A stretch of DNA of 64,000 bases from Paraburkholderia caffeinilytica (GTDB taxonomy: Bacteria > Pseudomonadota > Gammaproteobacteria > Burkholderiales > Burkholderiaceae). The notes beneath the pieces are model-generated. The model made no database searches. It saw nothing but the letters and a program-made list of their open reading frames with translations, and had not been told where the DNA came from. Both the position numbers and the translations under genes were made by a program. Position 1 is the stretch's first letter. Each line of letters begins with the position of its first letter. The DNA is taken from contig NZ_CP031466.1 in NCBI RefSeq assembly GCF_003368325.1, positions 3,410,001 to 3,474,000 on the forward strand. Reading direction: 5' to 3'. Shown in pieces: positions 52,432-61,099 of this stretch.

Positions 52432-53232
52432 ATGCCTAAAGCGTTTTCGGTTCCTATTACTCCGCAAGGCAAGTCCGCACTGGCGACGCTGCCGCCGTGG
52501 CACTATTCCAGCGACTGCCTCGCCATCGAATACTGGGCCGACCAGAAAGCGATCGCGGCGCTCCTCCCGCCAGGTGTCACGGTGGACGAGAAATCAGGCG
52601 GCCGCTGCTTCTTCTGGTTTCTGGATTGGCAGTTCACGGGTTCCAATGACGAATTGACGGACCCGGCTCGCTATCAATACCGCGAAGCTTTCGTTCTGGT
52701 CGAAGCAGTCTTCGAAGGTGTTCCGGTCAACTACTGCCCCTACATCTTCGTCGACAACGATGCGGCCATCGCCCGCGGGTGGGCGCAGGGGTTTCCAAAG
52801 AAACTCGCCAGCGTCTACCAGACTCGCAGTTTCTCCGCGCCGAGTCTGGCCGCTGCGCCGCTTGCCAAAGGCAGTCGCTTTGGCGCGAGTGTGTCCGCGC
52901 ACGGCGAGCGGCTGGCAACGGCGCGCATCCAGCTCGATGAACCTGTCGCGGATCCGACGACCGTGTTCAACCGGCCGACGACGATGCGCCGCTACTTTCC
53001 TCAACTCGCAGCGGGACTTCAGGAAAAGCCACCGGTCGATGAACTCACCATGTCGCTCACGGACAATCTCGCGATCGTGGATGTCTGGACCGGATCGGCG
53101 GAACTGAAGATTCCCGAAGTCGACGGCGAGGACATGCACCTGATTGCGCCCTTGCGTGTCGGGCGAGGTTATCGGCTCGGCATGGCGTACTCCGTGACCG
53201 ACCTGCGCATTCTGAAGAACTACGCCGGATGA
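52432..53232 (+). CDS. acetoacetate decarboxylase-family protein
   Basis: 266 residues of the ADC fold. Adjacent lysines Lys123-Lys124 in 'AQGFPKKLASVYQ' match the Schiff-base Lys and its neighbour in acetoacetate decarboxylase, with Glu85 ('YREAFVLVEA') in the pocket. The protein may decarboxylate a beta-keto acid, though ADC-like homologues also do aldolase and hydratase chemistry. An AAGGAGAAACGAG site precedes the ATG. It may form an operon with the tautomerase 96 bp downstream. Confidence 0.85.
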   Translation: MPKAFSVPITPQGKSALATLPPWHYSSDCLAIEYWADQKAIAALLPPGVTVDEKSGGRCFFWFLDWQFTGSNDELTDPARYQYREAFVLVEAVFEGVPVNYCPYIFVDNDAAIARGWAQGFPKKLASVYQTRSFSAPSLAAAPLAKGSRFGASVSAHGERLATARIQLDEPVADPTTVFNRPTTMRRYFPQLAAGLQEKPPVDELTMSLTDNLAIVDVWTGSAELKIPEVDGEDMHLIAPLRVGRGYRLGMAYSVTDLRILKNYAG

Positions 53233-53328
53233 TCGTGGGGACTGTTCTGTGAGTTGGCAGGGAGGCCAGGTTGTGCAGGCCGCCGTCAATGCGAATGCCC
53301 GCGAAACATCAGCATAGGAGCCGCGCTC

Positions 53329-53703
53329 ATGCCGCTCTACACCTTGATTACTCAGGACGGCGTTCTCAGCAGTGACGCCAAGGCCAGGCTCGCGATGGAA
53401 CTGACAATCCTGCACTCCGACTATGCGGGCGTGCCAAAAAACTGGGTACACGTCGTGTTTCAGGACTATGCGCCGGGCAGCGGGTTCACTGCGGGAGAAC
53501 CCGCTGCAACTGCCGCGCTCACGCTCCTGATGCGGGCAGGGCGATCACCCGAATACAAGCGGGAATTGATACAGCGTCTTTGGAAACTGTTCCAGACCGC
53601 GACGGGCGCGCCCGATGACCAGATTGTCGTTGGCATTCAGGACGTGCCCGCCAGTCAGGCGATGGAGATGGGCCAGGTCATGCCGGACGTCGCGGGCGAA
53701 TAG
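53329..53703 (+). CDS. tautomerase-superfamily protein
   Basis: 124 residues. The start is set by Pro2: 'ATG CCG' gives the N-terminal catalytic Pro1 of the 4-oxalocrotonate tautomerase/MIF superfamily after Met removal ('PLYTLITQDGVLS'). 'NWVHVVFQDY' and 'LIQRLWKLFQTATGAPDDQIVVGI' fit the cis-CaaD-like long members. A longer frame would bury the Pro and is rejected. It probably acts with the ADC-like enzyme on keto-enol substrates. Confidence 0.88.
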   Translation: MPLYTLITQDGVLSSDAKARLAMELTILHSDYAGVPKNWVHVVFQDYAPGSGFTAGEPAATAALTLLMRAGRSPEYKRELIQRLWKLFQTATGAPDDQIVVGIQDVPASQAMEMGQVMPDVAGE

Positions 53704-53802
53704 TGCGAGGGCAAGGGCGCCGACGCGTGTCCGATTGCTCACCGGTTGCTGCGAAAGTCTTGCATGGGGTGCTGTGCCTCGAGGGCACTGACGCGTCGTA
53801 CG

Positions 53803-54657
53803 CTACTCGTTGTTGTCGGCGACTGCCGCGCCCGCGATGTGATGTCGCGCCAGCGAAGCCGCGACGAAGCCTGACGCCTTCATGTCCTCGACGAACCTCG
53901 ACAGATACGCAACCGCTTCATCGCCCCTGGTCTTTGGCACGCCCATCGCCTGACGGATCACCATGAAGCGCTGGTCCAATATCCGCAATCCACCGGTTTT
54001 AGCGGCGTCTTCTTCGAGCTGTTGCTTGACGCCTGCAGCCACGTCCAGATGCTGATCCAGAAAGCCTTGCACAACCGCCGGTGAAGTCGGCATCCGGACG
54101 AGTGTCGCGTGATGCAGTTCGCGCGTCAGAAACAGATCGTAGGCGCTGCCCTTGCCGACCGCGACCGTCACGCCGGGTCGATCGACGTCCTCGTTGGCGG
54201 CGATTGGCGAACTGTCGCGCACGAGATAGAACCCTTCTATCAGCACATACGGTTTGGTGAATGCGATCTCCTGTCCGCGCTTCGGATCGACGGCGAAGAA
54301 CCCGATGTCCGCCTTGTCCTGACTCACGTTTTCAACCGAGGCGCCCGCCGACTTGACCACGACCAGTTGCAATGGCACGCCCAGTCGTTTGGCGAATTCG
54401 GTGGCGAGATCGACAGACACGCCGACCGGTTCGCCCGTCGCCGGATCAAGACTGGCGAGAACAGGATTGCCGAGATTGATCGATGCGCGCAGCGTGCCGC
54501 TCGGCGCGAACACCGTCGCCATCGACGCGCTCGCGTCTTTCGTTTGCGCGACAGCGGGCGTTGGAACGGGTACGGATAGGACCGCACTCGACGCCATTAA
54601 GGCTGCCAACGTTCTGACCACACCGCTACGGCGTTTTGCGATTGAAGGCTTTGTCAT
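53803..54657 (-). CDS. periplasmic amino-acid-type solute-binding protein (SBP_bac_3)
   Basis: 284 residues with a signal peptide ('RTLAALMASSAVLSVPV') and the family-3 binding-protein lobes ('GTLRASINLGNPVLASLDPATGEPVGVSVDLATEFAKRLG', 'KADIGFFAVDPKRGQEIAFTKPYV'). It should deliver a polar amino acid or related ligand, but no permease or ATPase gene lies nearby, so it is an orphan. The ATG at 54657 is preferred to a start 12 codons upstream. Confidence 0.87.
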   Translation of the reverse strand: MTKPSIAKRRSGVVRTLAALMASSAVLSVPVPTPAVAQTKDASASMATVFAPSGTLRASINLGNPVLASLDPATGEPVGVSVDLATEFAKRLGVPLQLVVVKSAGASVENVSQDKADIGFFAVDPKRGQEIAFTKPYVLIEGFYLVRDSSPIAANEDVDRPGVTVAVGKGSAYDLFLTRELHHATLVRMPTSPAVVQGFLDQHLDVAAGVKQQLEEDAAKTGGLRILDQRFMVIRQAMGVPKTRGDEAVAYLSRFVEDMKASGFVAASLARHHIAGAAVADNNE

Positions 54658-54884
54658 CTTGGGTTGCCCTTGATTAGCGTGCCAGAGCGACATTATCCGG
54701 GCATTTGTCGAAAGGCGTGTGCGGACAACCCATGTCGATGTCGTGATGCGCTACGACATGTCGTTTCTTTTCGAGTGAGTGTTCTACAGATTTGCCGGGC
54801 CATCTTTGTCCGCGATCTTGTTCGCGCGACTACCATGCACGTTTCTATGCCGCACGCGGCGCGTTCCTATCATCGGGTTTTCGC

Positions 54885-55436
54885 ATGAGTCTATTAATTC
54901 GTTTGCTGATTCTGTTATTCGCCAGTCGTCGCCGGAGCCGGCTGCACGTGCTCGACACGTGTATCACGCCGTTTCGCGTCTGGCTAAACGACCTCGACGT
55001 GTTGCGTCACATGAACAACGGCCGTTATTTCACGATCCTCGACCTGGCGCGCGTGGATCTGATGATGCGGAGTGGTCTATGGCGGCAATTGAAGGCACGA
55101 GGCTGGTATCCCGTCGTCACACTGGAAACGATGCGTTTTCACCGGTCGCTCGAGCTTGGCGACCGCTACAACGTCCGCACGCGTGTTATCGGTTGGGATG
55201 AAAAGCACATCTTCATCGAACAAGGGTTCGTGCGCGACGATGTGCAGGTCGCATTGTCGGTTGTGCGAGCACGGTTCCTGAAGCGAAGCGGCGGCGTCGT
55301 GACGACGGCCGAGTTGCTGCAACTGTCGGAGATTACGCAACCTTCGCCGGAGTTGCCCGAATGGGTCGCGAGCTGGAGTGAGGCCGAAGGAGGGTTGGCG
55401 TTGAAGCAGTCTACGTTTGCCTCATCCGTTTCTTAA
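54885..55436 (+). CDS. hotdog-fold thioesterase-like protein (4HBT_2)
   Basis: 183 residues: an N-terminal hydrophobic anchor ('LLIRLLILLFAS') and a hotdog domain with the 'WLNDLDVLRHMNNGRYF' helix whose Asp is the usual catalytic residue, and 'VTLETMRFHRSLELGDRYNV'. The family resembles THEM6/Them4-like acyl-CoA thioesterases; the substrate is unknown. The ATG at 54885 is in the conserved place. Confidence 0.85.
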   Translation: MSLLIRLLILLFASRRRSRLHVLDTCITPFRVWLNDLDVLRHMNNGRYFTILDLARVDLMMRSGLWRQLKARGWYPVVTLETMRFHRSLELGDRYNVRTRVIGWDEKHIFIEQGFVRDDVQVALSVVRARFLKRSGGVVTTAELLQLSEITQPSPELPEWVASWSEAEGGLALKQSTFASSVS

Positions 55437-55523
55437 CCGTCCGGCCAGAAGCGGCCACTGGACCGTTGCTCGCAACTTGGCGACAACGCAACACTCACCG
55501 TCATGGGCTAACGTTGCGTTTGA

Positions 55524-55889
55524 CTATGCCGCGTCAACGGCTTTTGGCCGCAAGCCCCGCCGCTCCAGCCAGCCCGTTCCCCACTCGTTGAGCTGCGAAA
55601 GAATCGGGCCGATCGTACGTCCCTCGTCCGTCAACGCGTATTCGACTTTGGGCGGCACGACGGGATAAACCGTGCGGGTAATGAAGGCATCGTCTTCGAG
55701 TTCACGCAATTGCTTCACGAGCAGCCGCGGCGTGCATCCCGGCAGTTGACGGTGCAACTCGTTGAACCTCATCGTACCTTTGGTCTGCAGGTAATAGAGG
55801 ATCACGCCTTTCCAGCGGCCGTTGATGAGGTTGAGCGTCGCGACCATTGCGCACGCCGGCACTTCATCGTATTTGCGACGCTTCGGCAT
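55524..55889 (-). CDS. HxlR-family redox-type regulator
   Basis: 121 residues forming one winged helix: 'LNLINGRWKGVILYYLQTKGTMRFNELHRQLPGCTPRLLVKQLRELE'. Cys13 in 'EVPACAM' is placed like the sensing Cys of QorR/HypR/YodB, which respond to quinones or disulfide stress. It diverges across 159 bp from a quinone-oxidoreductase-like gene, the same pairing as QorR and its target. The intergenic TATAGTATATG stretch (about 55945) is a likely operator-promoter. Confidence 0.88.
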   Translation of the reverse strand: MPKRRKYDEVPACAMVATLNLINGRWKGVILYYLQTKGTMRFNELHRQLPGCTPRLLVKQLRELEDDAFITRTVYPVVPPKVEYALTDEGRTIGPILSQLNEWGTGWLERRGLRPKAVDAA

Positions 55890-56048
55890 CACGATCTCCA
55901 GGATTCGGGCAGAGCGAGGCAGCGTTTTTACACTACCCTTTTGTATAGTATATGTAAAAAATTGTAGTATTGCACCGCACAGCGCACACACGAACAATGG
56001 AGTTAACGCTCGGCGACACAGCCCGAGCTACCCTCCAAGGAGCCATGT

Positions 56049-57041
56049 ATGACCCGTGTTGTCCGCTTTCATGAATATGGCGATGCCGACGTGCTGCGTA
56101 TTGAAAACGTGGACGTTCCTGCCCCTGCCGCAGACGAAGTTCAACTCACTGTGAAGGCCATCGGCCTCAATCGTGCCGAGGTTATGTTTCGTACCGGCCG
56201 CTATCTGCAAGAAGCGGTGTTCCCCTCTCAACTTGGCTACGAGGCGGCGGGTGTCGTCAAGGCGCTGGGCGCAGACGTTAAGGGCTTTGCTGAAAACGAT
56301 GCCGTCAGCGTCATTCCGACACTCGACATGTCGCGCTGGCCCACATACGGCGAACTCATCAACATTCCCGCCAAATATGTCGTCAAGCACCCGGCAAGCC
56401 TGACCTATGAACAGGCCGCTGCATCGTGGATGCAGTACGTCACCGCGTGGGGTGCGTTGATTGAGCAGGCGAAATTGAATGCCGACGATGTCGTGATCAT
56501 CTCGGCGGCATCGAGCAGTGTCGGCGTCGCCGCGATTCAAGTCGCCCGGAGTGTTGGAGCGACCGTGATTGCTACCACCCGGACAAGTGCGAAGGCTCAA
56601 CCGCTTCGCGATGCCGGCGCACACCATGTGATTGCCACGTCGGAAGAAGACCTCGCGGCGCGAGTGAAGGAGATCACCCATGGGAAGGGTGCGCGCGTGG
56701 TTTTCGATCCGATCGGCGGTCCTGCAATCGCGCAGCTTGCGGAGTGCATGTCGTTCGGCGGCATCCTGCTTGAATATGGCGCACTCAGCACGGACGAAGG
56801 GACGTTCCCGCAGTTCGCGCTGCTAGGCAAGTGCCTTACCTTCAAGGGCTATCTTTACGTCGAGATCACCGGCAACGACGCGCTTCTCGAACGCGCCAAG
56901 AAATTCATTAACGAAGGTCTGGAGTCAGGCGCTCTCGTCCCGCTTATCTCGCGGACTTTCACATTCGATCAGATCCAGGACGCAACCCGCTTCCTCGAAT
57001 CGAACGAGCAAATCGGCAAGATCGTCGTGACGGTCGACTAG
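56049..57041 (+). CDS. quinone-oxidoreductase-like MDR enzyme
   Basis: 330 residues, medium-chain dehydrogenase fold lacking structural zinc Cys: 'NRAEVMFRTGRY', 'GYEAAGVVKALGADV', 'AASSSVGVAAIQVARSVGATVIATTRT' (NADPH-binding) and 'KGARVVFDPIGG'. It should reduce quinones with NADPH. ATG 56049 or 56045 (other frame excluded) follows AAGGAG. It is probably induced by quinone stress through the divergent HxlR regulator. Confidence 0.9.
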   Translation: MTRVVRFHEYGDADVLRIENVDVPAPAADEVQLTVKAIGLNRAEVMFRTGRYLQEAVFPSQLGYEAAGVVKALGADVKGFAENDAVSVIPTLDMSRWPTYGELINIPAKYVVKHPASLTYEQAAASWMQYVTAWGALIEQAKLNADDVVIISAASSSVGVAAIQVARSVGATVIATTRTSAKAQPLRDAGAHHVIATSEEDLAARVKEITHGKGARVVFDPIGGPAIAQLAECMSFGGILLEYGALSTDEGTFPQFALLGKCLTFKGYLYVEITGNDALLERAKKFINEGLESGALVPLISRTFTFDQIQDATRFLESNEQIGKIVVTVD

Positions 57042-57064
57042 GCGGCGCCGCGAAGCACACAACA

Positions 57065-57090
57065 CATAAGGCGCCCGCTGGCGCCTTATG
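57065..57090 (+). terminator. bidirectional terminator
   Basis: CATAAGGCGCC/GGCGCCTTATG, 11 bp perfect with loop CGCT; TTCT follows on +. It sits between convergent oxidoreductase and LysR genes. Confidence 0.8.
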
Positions 57091-57156
57091 TTCTCTGCAC
57101 GTGTCACGGATATCCGTTGACGCGCCGAACTAACGTGTTGAGCCTGTCCATGCGCT

Positions 57157-58086
57157 TCAGTCGCCGAACATGGCTCTGATGTCGCGTCCTGTCTGCTCGG
57201 CTTCCTCAATGAGCCAGTCGAGAAATTGCCGGGTTGCGGGGGAGTCTGCCGCAGTTCGCTTCCAGCAAATGAAGTAGGGGAACGGCATGGGCAGGGCAAC
57301 CTTGAACGGCGCGACAAGCTCGTGTCGCTTGATGCTATCGATGGCAAAAAAGCCCTGTCCCAACGAAATGCCTCTGCCCCGAATCGCGGCGTCGATTGCC
57401 ATGCCGGAAACGGAGTAAGTGAGCGGCGCCAACACCTCGGGCAGCGGCACGCCAACCGCATGCAACCAGTGCTCCCATGTTGGTGGCGACATGTTGGCCC
57501 ATCCCCACTCCACGTGAATCAGCGGGTAGCGCAAGATATCCGCCGGTTGCGAGATGGGTTTTTCCGCCTGCAATAGCGAGGGCGCGAACACGGGTGCAAC
57601 TTTGTCCGTGAAAACGACGTGATAGGGCGTTCCGTCGTTGGGTAGCGCCCCATACGTTAGCCGGACGTCGGCACTTCTCGCAGCAATACTGGTTTCGTGA
57701 TCGACGACCTCGACATGGACCTGCACGTGAGGGCAGATGGTGTGCCACGTGTCCAGTCTGGAGGCAAGCCAATGGGTCGCGACTGACGGAAACGTCATCA
57801 GGGTGAGCCGGCGGCCCGTCTGCGCCTTGAGCGTCGCCTGGGCGCTATGAAAGCACTCGAATCCCCGGGAGATGTGCGAGTGGTACAGCTCGCAGAGCGG
57901 GGTCGGTCGAAGGCCCGTGTTTTCCCGCTCGAAAAGCGCAACCCCGAGAAAGTCTTCGAGCACGCGAATCTGCTGACTAATCGCACCGGGCGTGACGTGA
58001 AGCGCTTCGGCGGCGGCCACGACGCCGCCGTAACGAATAACAGCGTCGAATATCTGCAGGGCTCGAAGAGGAGGAAGGCGGTTCAT
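57157..58086 (-). CDS. LysR-type regulator, GcvA-like
   Basis: 309 residues: HTH at about 5-65 ('PPLRALQIFDAVIRYGGVVAAAEALHVTPGAISQQIRVLEDFLG') and a LysR substrate domain after 90 with the GcvA-group 'TFPSVATHWLASRL' opening. It lies 91 bp downstream of the solute-binding-protein gene on the same strand and probably regulates that lyase/binding-protein pair. The ATG at 58086 is used. Confidence 0.9.
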   Translation of the reverse strand: MNRLPPLRALQIFDAVIRYGGVVAAAEALHVTPGAISQQIRVLEDFLGVALFERENTGLRPTPLCELYHSHISRGFECFHSAQATLKAQTGRRLTLMTFPSVATHWLASRLDTWHTICPHVQVHVEVVDHETSIAARSADVRLTYGALPNDGTPYHVVFTDKVAPVFAPSLLQAEKPISQPADILRYPLIHVEWGWANMSPPTWEHWLHAVGVPLPEVLAPLTYSVSGMAIDAAIRGRGISLGQGFFAIDSIKRHELVAPFKVALPMPFPYFICWKRTAADSPATRQFLDWLIEEAEQTGRDIRAMFGD

Positions 58087-58177
58087 GTCGTTGATCTGGC
58101 CAATGCCATCGTGAAGCCAGTCTAGCAAAGACTGATCTCCGCCTCGACGCGCAACGGCGTCATGCAATGCCGCACGC

Positions 58178-59038
58178 TTACGGTTTCACATCGGTCTTGA
58201 ACCACTTTTCCGACAAGCGCGTCACGGTGCCGTCTGCCAGCGCTTCCGTGATCGCCGTGTCGAATTTCGCTTTCAGATCCGCATCCTGTTTGCGAAACCC
58301 CAGCCCTTCTCCCGGTCCCCAAACCGGGCCACCGATCGTCGGTCCGGCGACGCGGATTCGAGCGGTGTCTTTGTTGCCGGCGATGCCGGCGTAATAGGTG
58401 ACGTCGTCGAAGGCCATGTCGACGCGTCCGTTGACCAGGTCGAGGTCACGTTCGGCCGAGGTCTTGTAGAGGCGTACGGAAGTGATGTCCTTGAAGTTGT
58501 CGGTGATGAACTTGGTGTACACCGTGCCGGATTGAATGCCGATCGATTTCCCTTTCAGTTGATCGCGCAGCGGGGCGATCATCGGGCCGTCGATTTTGGG
58601 GTCGCCAGTCAGCTTGAGCGAAGCGGCTTTTCCTGTCGTGTTCGCCAATCCATGCCCGTCTACCGCCGCGAATGCGGCCGGTGTTGCCGCGTAGGGTTTG
58701 GAGAAGGCGATGACCTGTTGACGTTCTGGCGTGATTGCAAGGGCATCCATCACAACATCGAATTTGCCGGCCTGCAGGCCGGTAATGAGGCCGTCAAAGT
58801 CCTGGGCGACTGTTTCGCATTGCAGGTTGACCCGCTTGCACAGATTGTCGATCAATTCCGGCTCGAATCCCGAGATCTTTCCGCTCGGCAACGTCAGATT
58901 CCACGGAGCATAGCTGCCTTCCAGGGCAACCTTCACCGTCTTCCATTCCTTTGCTTGAGCGCCGTTTCCGGCCAGCGCCAACACGCCGAGAAAGGTAACG
59001 AGAGAAGCCTTCAGGGCGTTGGTGGACATCGTATTCAC
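58178..59038 (-). CDS. amino-acid ABC-type solute-binding protein
   Basis: 286 residues from a GTG at 59038, favoured because GGAGG lies 6 bases upstream; an ATG three codons later would be 15 bases away. A signal peptide is followed by 'KTVKVALEGSYAPWNLTLPSGKISGFEPELIDNLCKRVNLQCE', the lysine/arginine/ornithine-histidine type. It follows the histidine-ammonia-lyase-like gene by 89 bp, so the pair may serve uptake and use of one amino acid. No permease genes are present. Confidence 0.88.
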   Translation of the reverse strand: MNTMSTNALKASLVTFLGVLALAGNGAQAKEWKTVKVALEGSYAPWNLTLPSGKISGFEPELIDNLCKRVNLQCETVAQDFDGLITGLQAGKFDVVMDALAITPERQQVIAFSKPYAATPAAFAAVDGHGLANTTGKAASLKLTGDPKIDGPMIAPLRDQLKGKSIGIQSGTVYTKFITDNFKDITSVRLYKTSAERDLDLVNGRVDMAFDDVTYYAGIAGNKDTARIRVAGPTIGGPVWGPGEGLGFRKQDADLKAKFDTAITEALADGTVTRLSEKWFKTDVKP

Positions 59039-59127
59039 ATTACACCTCCATGGTGTCGTATCAAGGTCGGGCGTGGATTGGAAGATTCGGATCGCCGCAC
59101 TCCGCGGCATGGCGGGCGCTACCGGCT

Positions 59128-60690
59128 TCAGCTGTGCAAGGTGCCGGCGATGTTTTCCACGATGTTCAGCAAGTCGCCCTGTTCGACGAGCCGGTGGACA
59201 CCCATCATGTCCGGATAGAAGAACCGGTCGCCTTCCGCAGTCGGGGCAACCTGCCGAATTCGCGCATACACCGCCGCGGTGGCGGGCGAGGCGTCGGCGG
59301 GATCGAAGAAGTCCAGCGCCTGGGCAGCGGTGAGCAGTTCGATCGCCAGCACGTGCTGCAACTTCTGCGAGGTGGCGTAGGCTTTTCGCGCTGCGTGATA
59401 GGCGAAGCTCACGGGGTCTTCCTGGTTGCCGCTCGTCGGTACGCTGTCGACGCTTGCAGGTTGAGCAAGCGTGCGCATCTCGCCCAGCAATCCGGCCGCC
59501 GTGTATTGAATGATCATGTAACCGCTGTTCAGCCCCGGATCCTTCGCGAGGAACGCGGGCAGTTCGCTGAAGTACGGGTTGACGAGGCGGTCCGTTCTGC
59601 GCTCCGAGATCTTCGCAAGCGTGGTCATGGCGATGCAGAGGAGATCGCATCCGATGCCGACGAACGTGCCGTCGAAGTTGGCGCCGGATATCGCGGTGCC
59701 GTCCTCGCCGTCGGGATGGATGACAGGGTTGTCGCCGCACGATCCCACTTCATCGAGAATCGAGTCGTAGGCGTCCTTGATCGCCCGCTTGGACGCCCCG
59801 TGCACCTGGGCAATGCCGCGGAGGCTGTAGGTGTCCTGCAGCCGGTAATCGGCAAAGCGATCGCATAGCGCACTGCCGGCCAGCAGCCGCCGGATATTGT
59901 CGGCCGTGTTTCTCTGATCGGCATGTTTCTTGACGGCGTGATAGCGCGCATCCAGCGAGCGCGTGGTGGCCTTGAGCGGTTGCAGGGACATCGATGCGGC
60001 AATGTCCGCAACCTTCGAAAGCTCGATCGCGTTGTAAAGCGCCAGCATCCCGATCGCGGTCACCGAGGTGGTGCCGTTGGTGAGCGACAGCCCCTCCTTG
60101 CAGCGCAGCGAGTGCGGCTTCATTCCGGCTCGCTCCAATGCTTCGGCGCCGCTCATGCGCTCACCGTGCCAGAACGCTTCTCCTTCGCCGATCAGCACCA
60201 GCGCCATATGGGCCTCGGGCGCGAGATAACCGACCGATCCGTCGCCCGGCGCGAACGGTGTGATGTCGTTGTTCAGCAGGCCGGCGATTTGCTGCAGCAA
60301 TTCGAGGCTCACGCCGGAATAACCTTTGCCGAGGCTGATCAGCATCATCAGGAGCGTGGCTCGCACAACTTCGCGAGGCAGCGGCTCGCCGACCGAAACG
60401 GCATGGGAGCGCACGATATTTCGCTGAAGCTGCTCGGCGTCGTTCGGGCTGATGACGTGTGTCGAATTGGCGCCAAAGCCGGACGTCACGCCATAGACCA
60501 GCCGGTTCTGACTCAGAAAAAGATCGACCAGGCGGCGCGAATTCAACACGCGCTCGCGATAGACCGAGGAAAATTTTATCTGCGCGCCATATCTGGCTAC
60601 GGCAATGAATTGCTCGATCGAAATATCGGATTCTCCGAGCTGGACTTCGGATATCTTGCCTGGTCGAGATTCGATGTGCGCCAAATTCAT
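59128..60690 (-). CDS. histidine-ammonia-lyase-like protein lacking the MIO triad
   Basis: 520 residues, full length for the HAL/PAL family. Family residues are present: Tyr66 ('YGVTSGFG'), His96 ('RSHA'), the 'CKEGLSLTNGTTSV' Asn, 'DTYSLRG' Arg and 'SGNQED' Glu. But where active lyases have Ala-Ser-Gly, forming the MIO prosthetic group, this reads 'GDGSVG-YLAPEAH': Gly154 is followed directly by Tyr155, so the three residues (plus Asp) are missing. Without MIO, classical ammonia elimination is not expected. The rest is well conserved, so a different reaction is likely. It is first in an operon with a solute-binding protein. Confidence 0.85.
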   Translation of the reverse strand: MNLAHIESRPGKISEVQLGESDISIEQFIAVARYGAQIKFSSVYRERVLNSRRLVDLFLSQNRLVYGVTSGFGANSTHVISPNDAEQLQRNIVRSHAVSVGEPLPREVVRATLLMMLISLGKGYSGVSLELLQQIAGLLNNDITPFAPGDGSVGYLAPEAHMALVLIGEGEAFWHGERMSGAEALERAGMKPHSLRCKEGLSLTNGTTSVTAIGMLALYNAIELSKVADIAASMSLQPLKATTRSLDARYHAVKKHADQRNTADNIRRLLAGSALCDRFADYRLQDTYSLRGIAQVHGASKRAIKDAYDSILDEVGSCGDNPVIHPDGEDGTAISGANFDGTFVGIGCDLLCIAMTTLAKISERRTDRLVNPYFSELPAFLAKDPGLNSGYMIIQYTAAGLLGEMRTLAQPASVDSVPTSGNQEDPVSFAYHAARKAYATSQKLQHVLAIELLTAAQALDFFDPADASPATAAVYARIRQVAPTAEGDRFFYPDMMGVHRLVEQGDLLNIVENIAGTLHS

Positions 60691-60769
60691 TCTGGATTTC
60701 CTCTGTCGAATGCAATGAAATGAAGTGGGCGGAAAAATCGGCTTCAGAGCGCGATGTTTTCCGGAGATC

Positions 60770-61010
60770 ATTGCAGGGCAGAGTAGCGTCGGCGGTGCCG
60801 GCGCACAAACGATTTGATTTGAGTTCCGTGTTTAGTTTTTCTAAAGGCGGATTTTTTGTCGGGCTTGATATGGTTTTGTGAAGTAGTTGTTTTTGTTTAA
60901 TTCGGTAAATTGATTTGCTTGTATTTTCGTGGGGCGCCAGAAAGTCTCGATATTTATTTTTATTTATGTAAATGTTTTTTCTTGAATTCTTGTGTGAGCA
61001 GGGACATGCG
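60770..61010. other. AT-rich intergenic region
   Basis: About 240 bases rich in T runs (on the + strand) between the lyase start and a phosphoesterase stop, far below the surrounding GC. It is likely the promoter region of the lyase operon on the - strand, but no clear -35/-10 pair is seen. Confidence 0.6.
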
Positions 61011-61054
61011 GTGGCTTGCCTGACCGAAAGGACTGAGTGGTCGACGAAATAACA

Positions 61055-61083
61055 GACGGCAGAGCCGATTGGGCTCTGCCGTC
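61055..61083 (-). terminator. terminator of the phosphoesterase gene
   Basis: GACGGCAGAGCC/GGCTCTGCCGTC, 12 bp perfect, loop of 5; on the - strand TGTTATTT follows. It is 17 bp after the stop of the 61100 gene. Confidence 0.82.
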
Positions 61084-61099
61084 CATGCCACATTGTTAC

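Noticed and set aside
58178..59740. 520-codon frame joining the binding protein to upstream sequence
   Set aside because: The first 234 codons are a shadow of the lyase gene; the ribosome site fixes the start at 59038.
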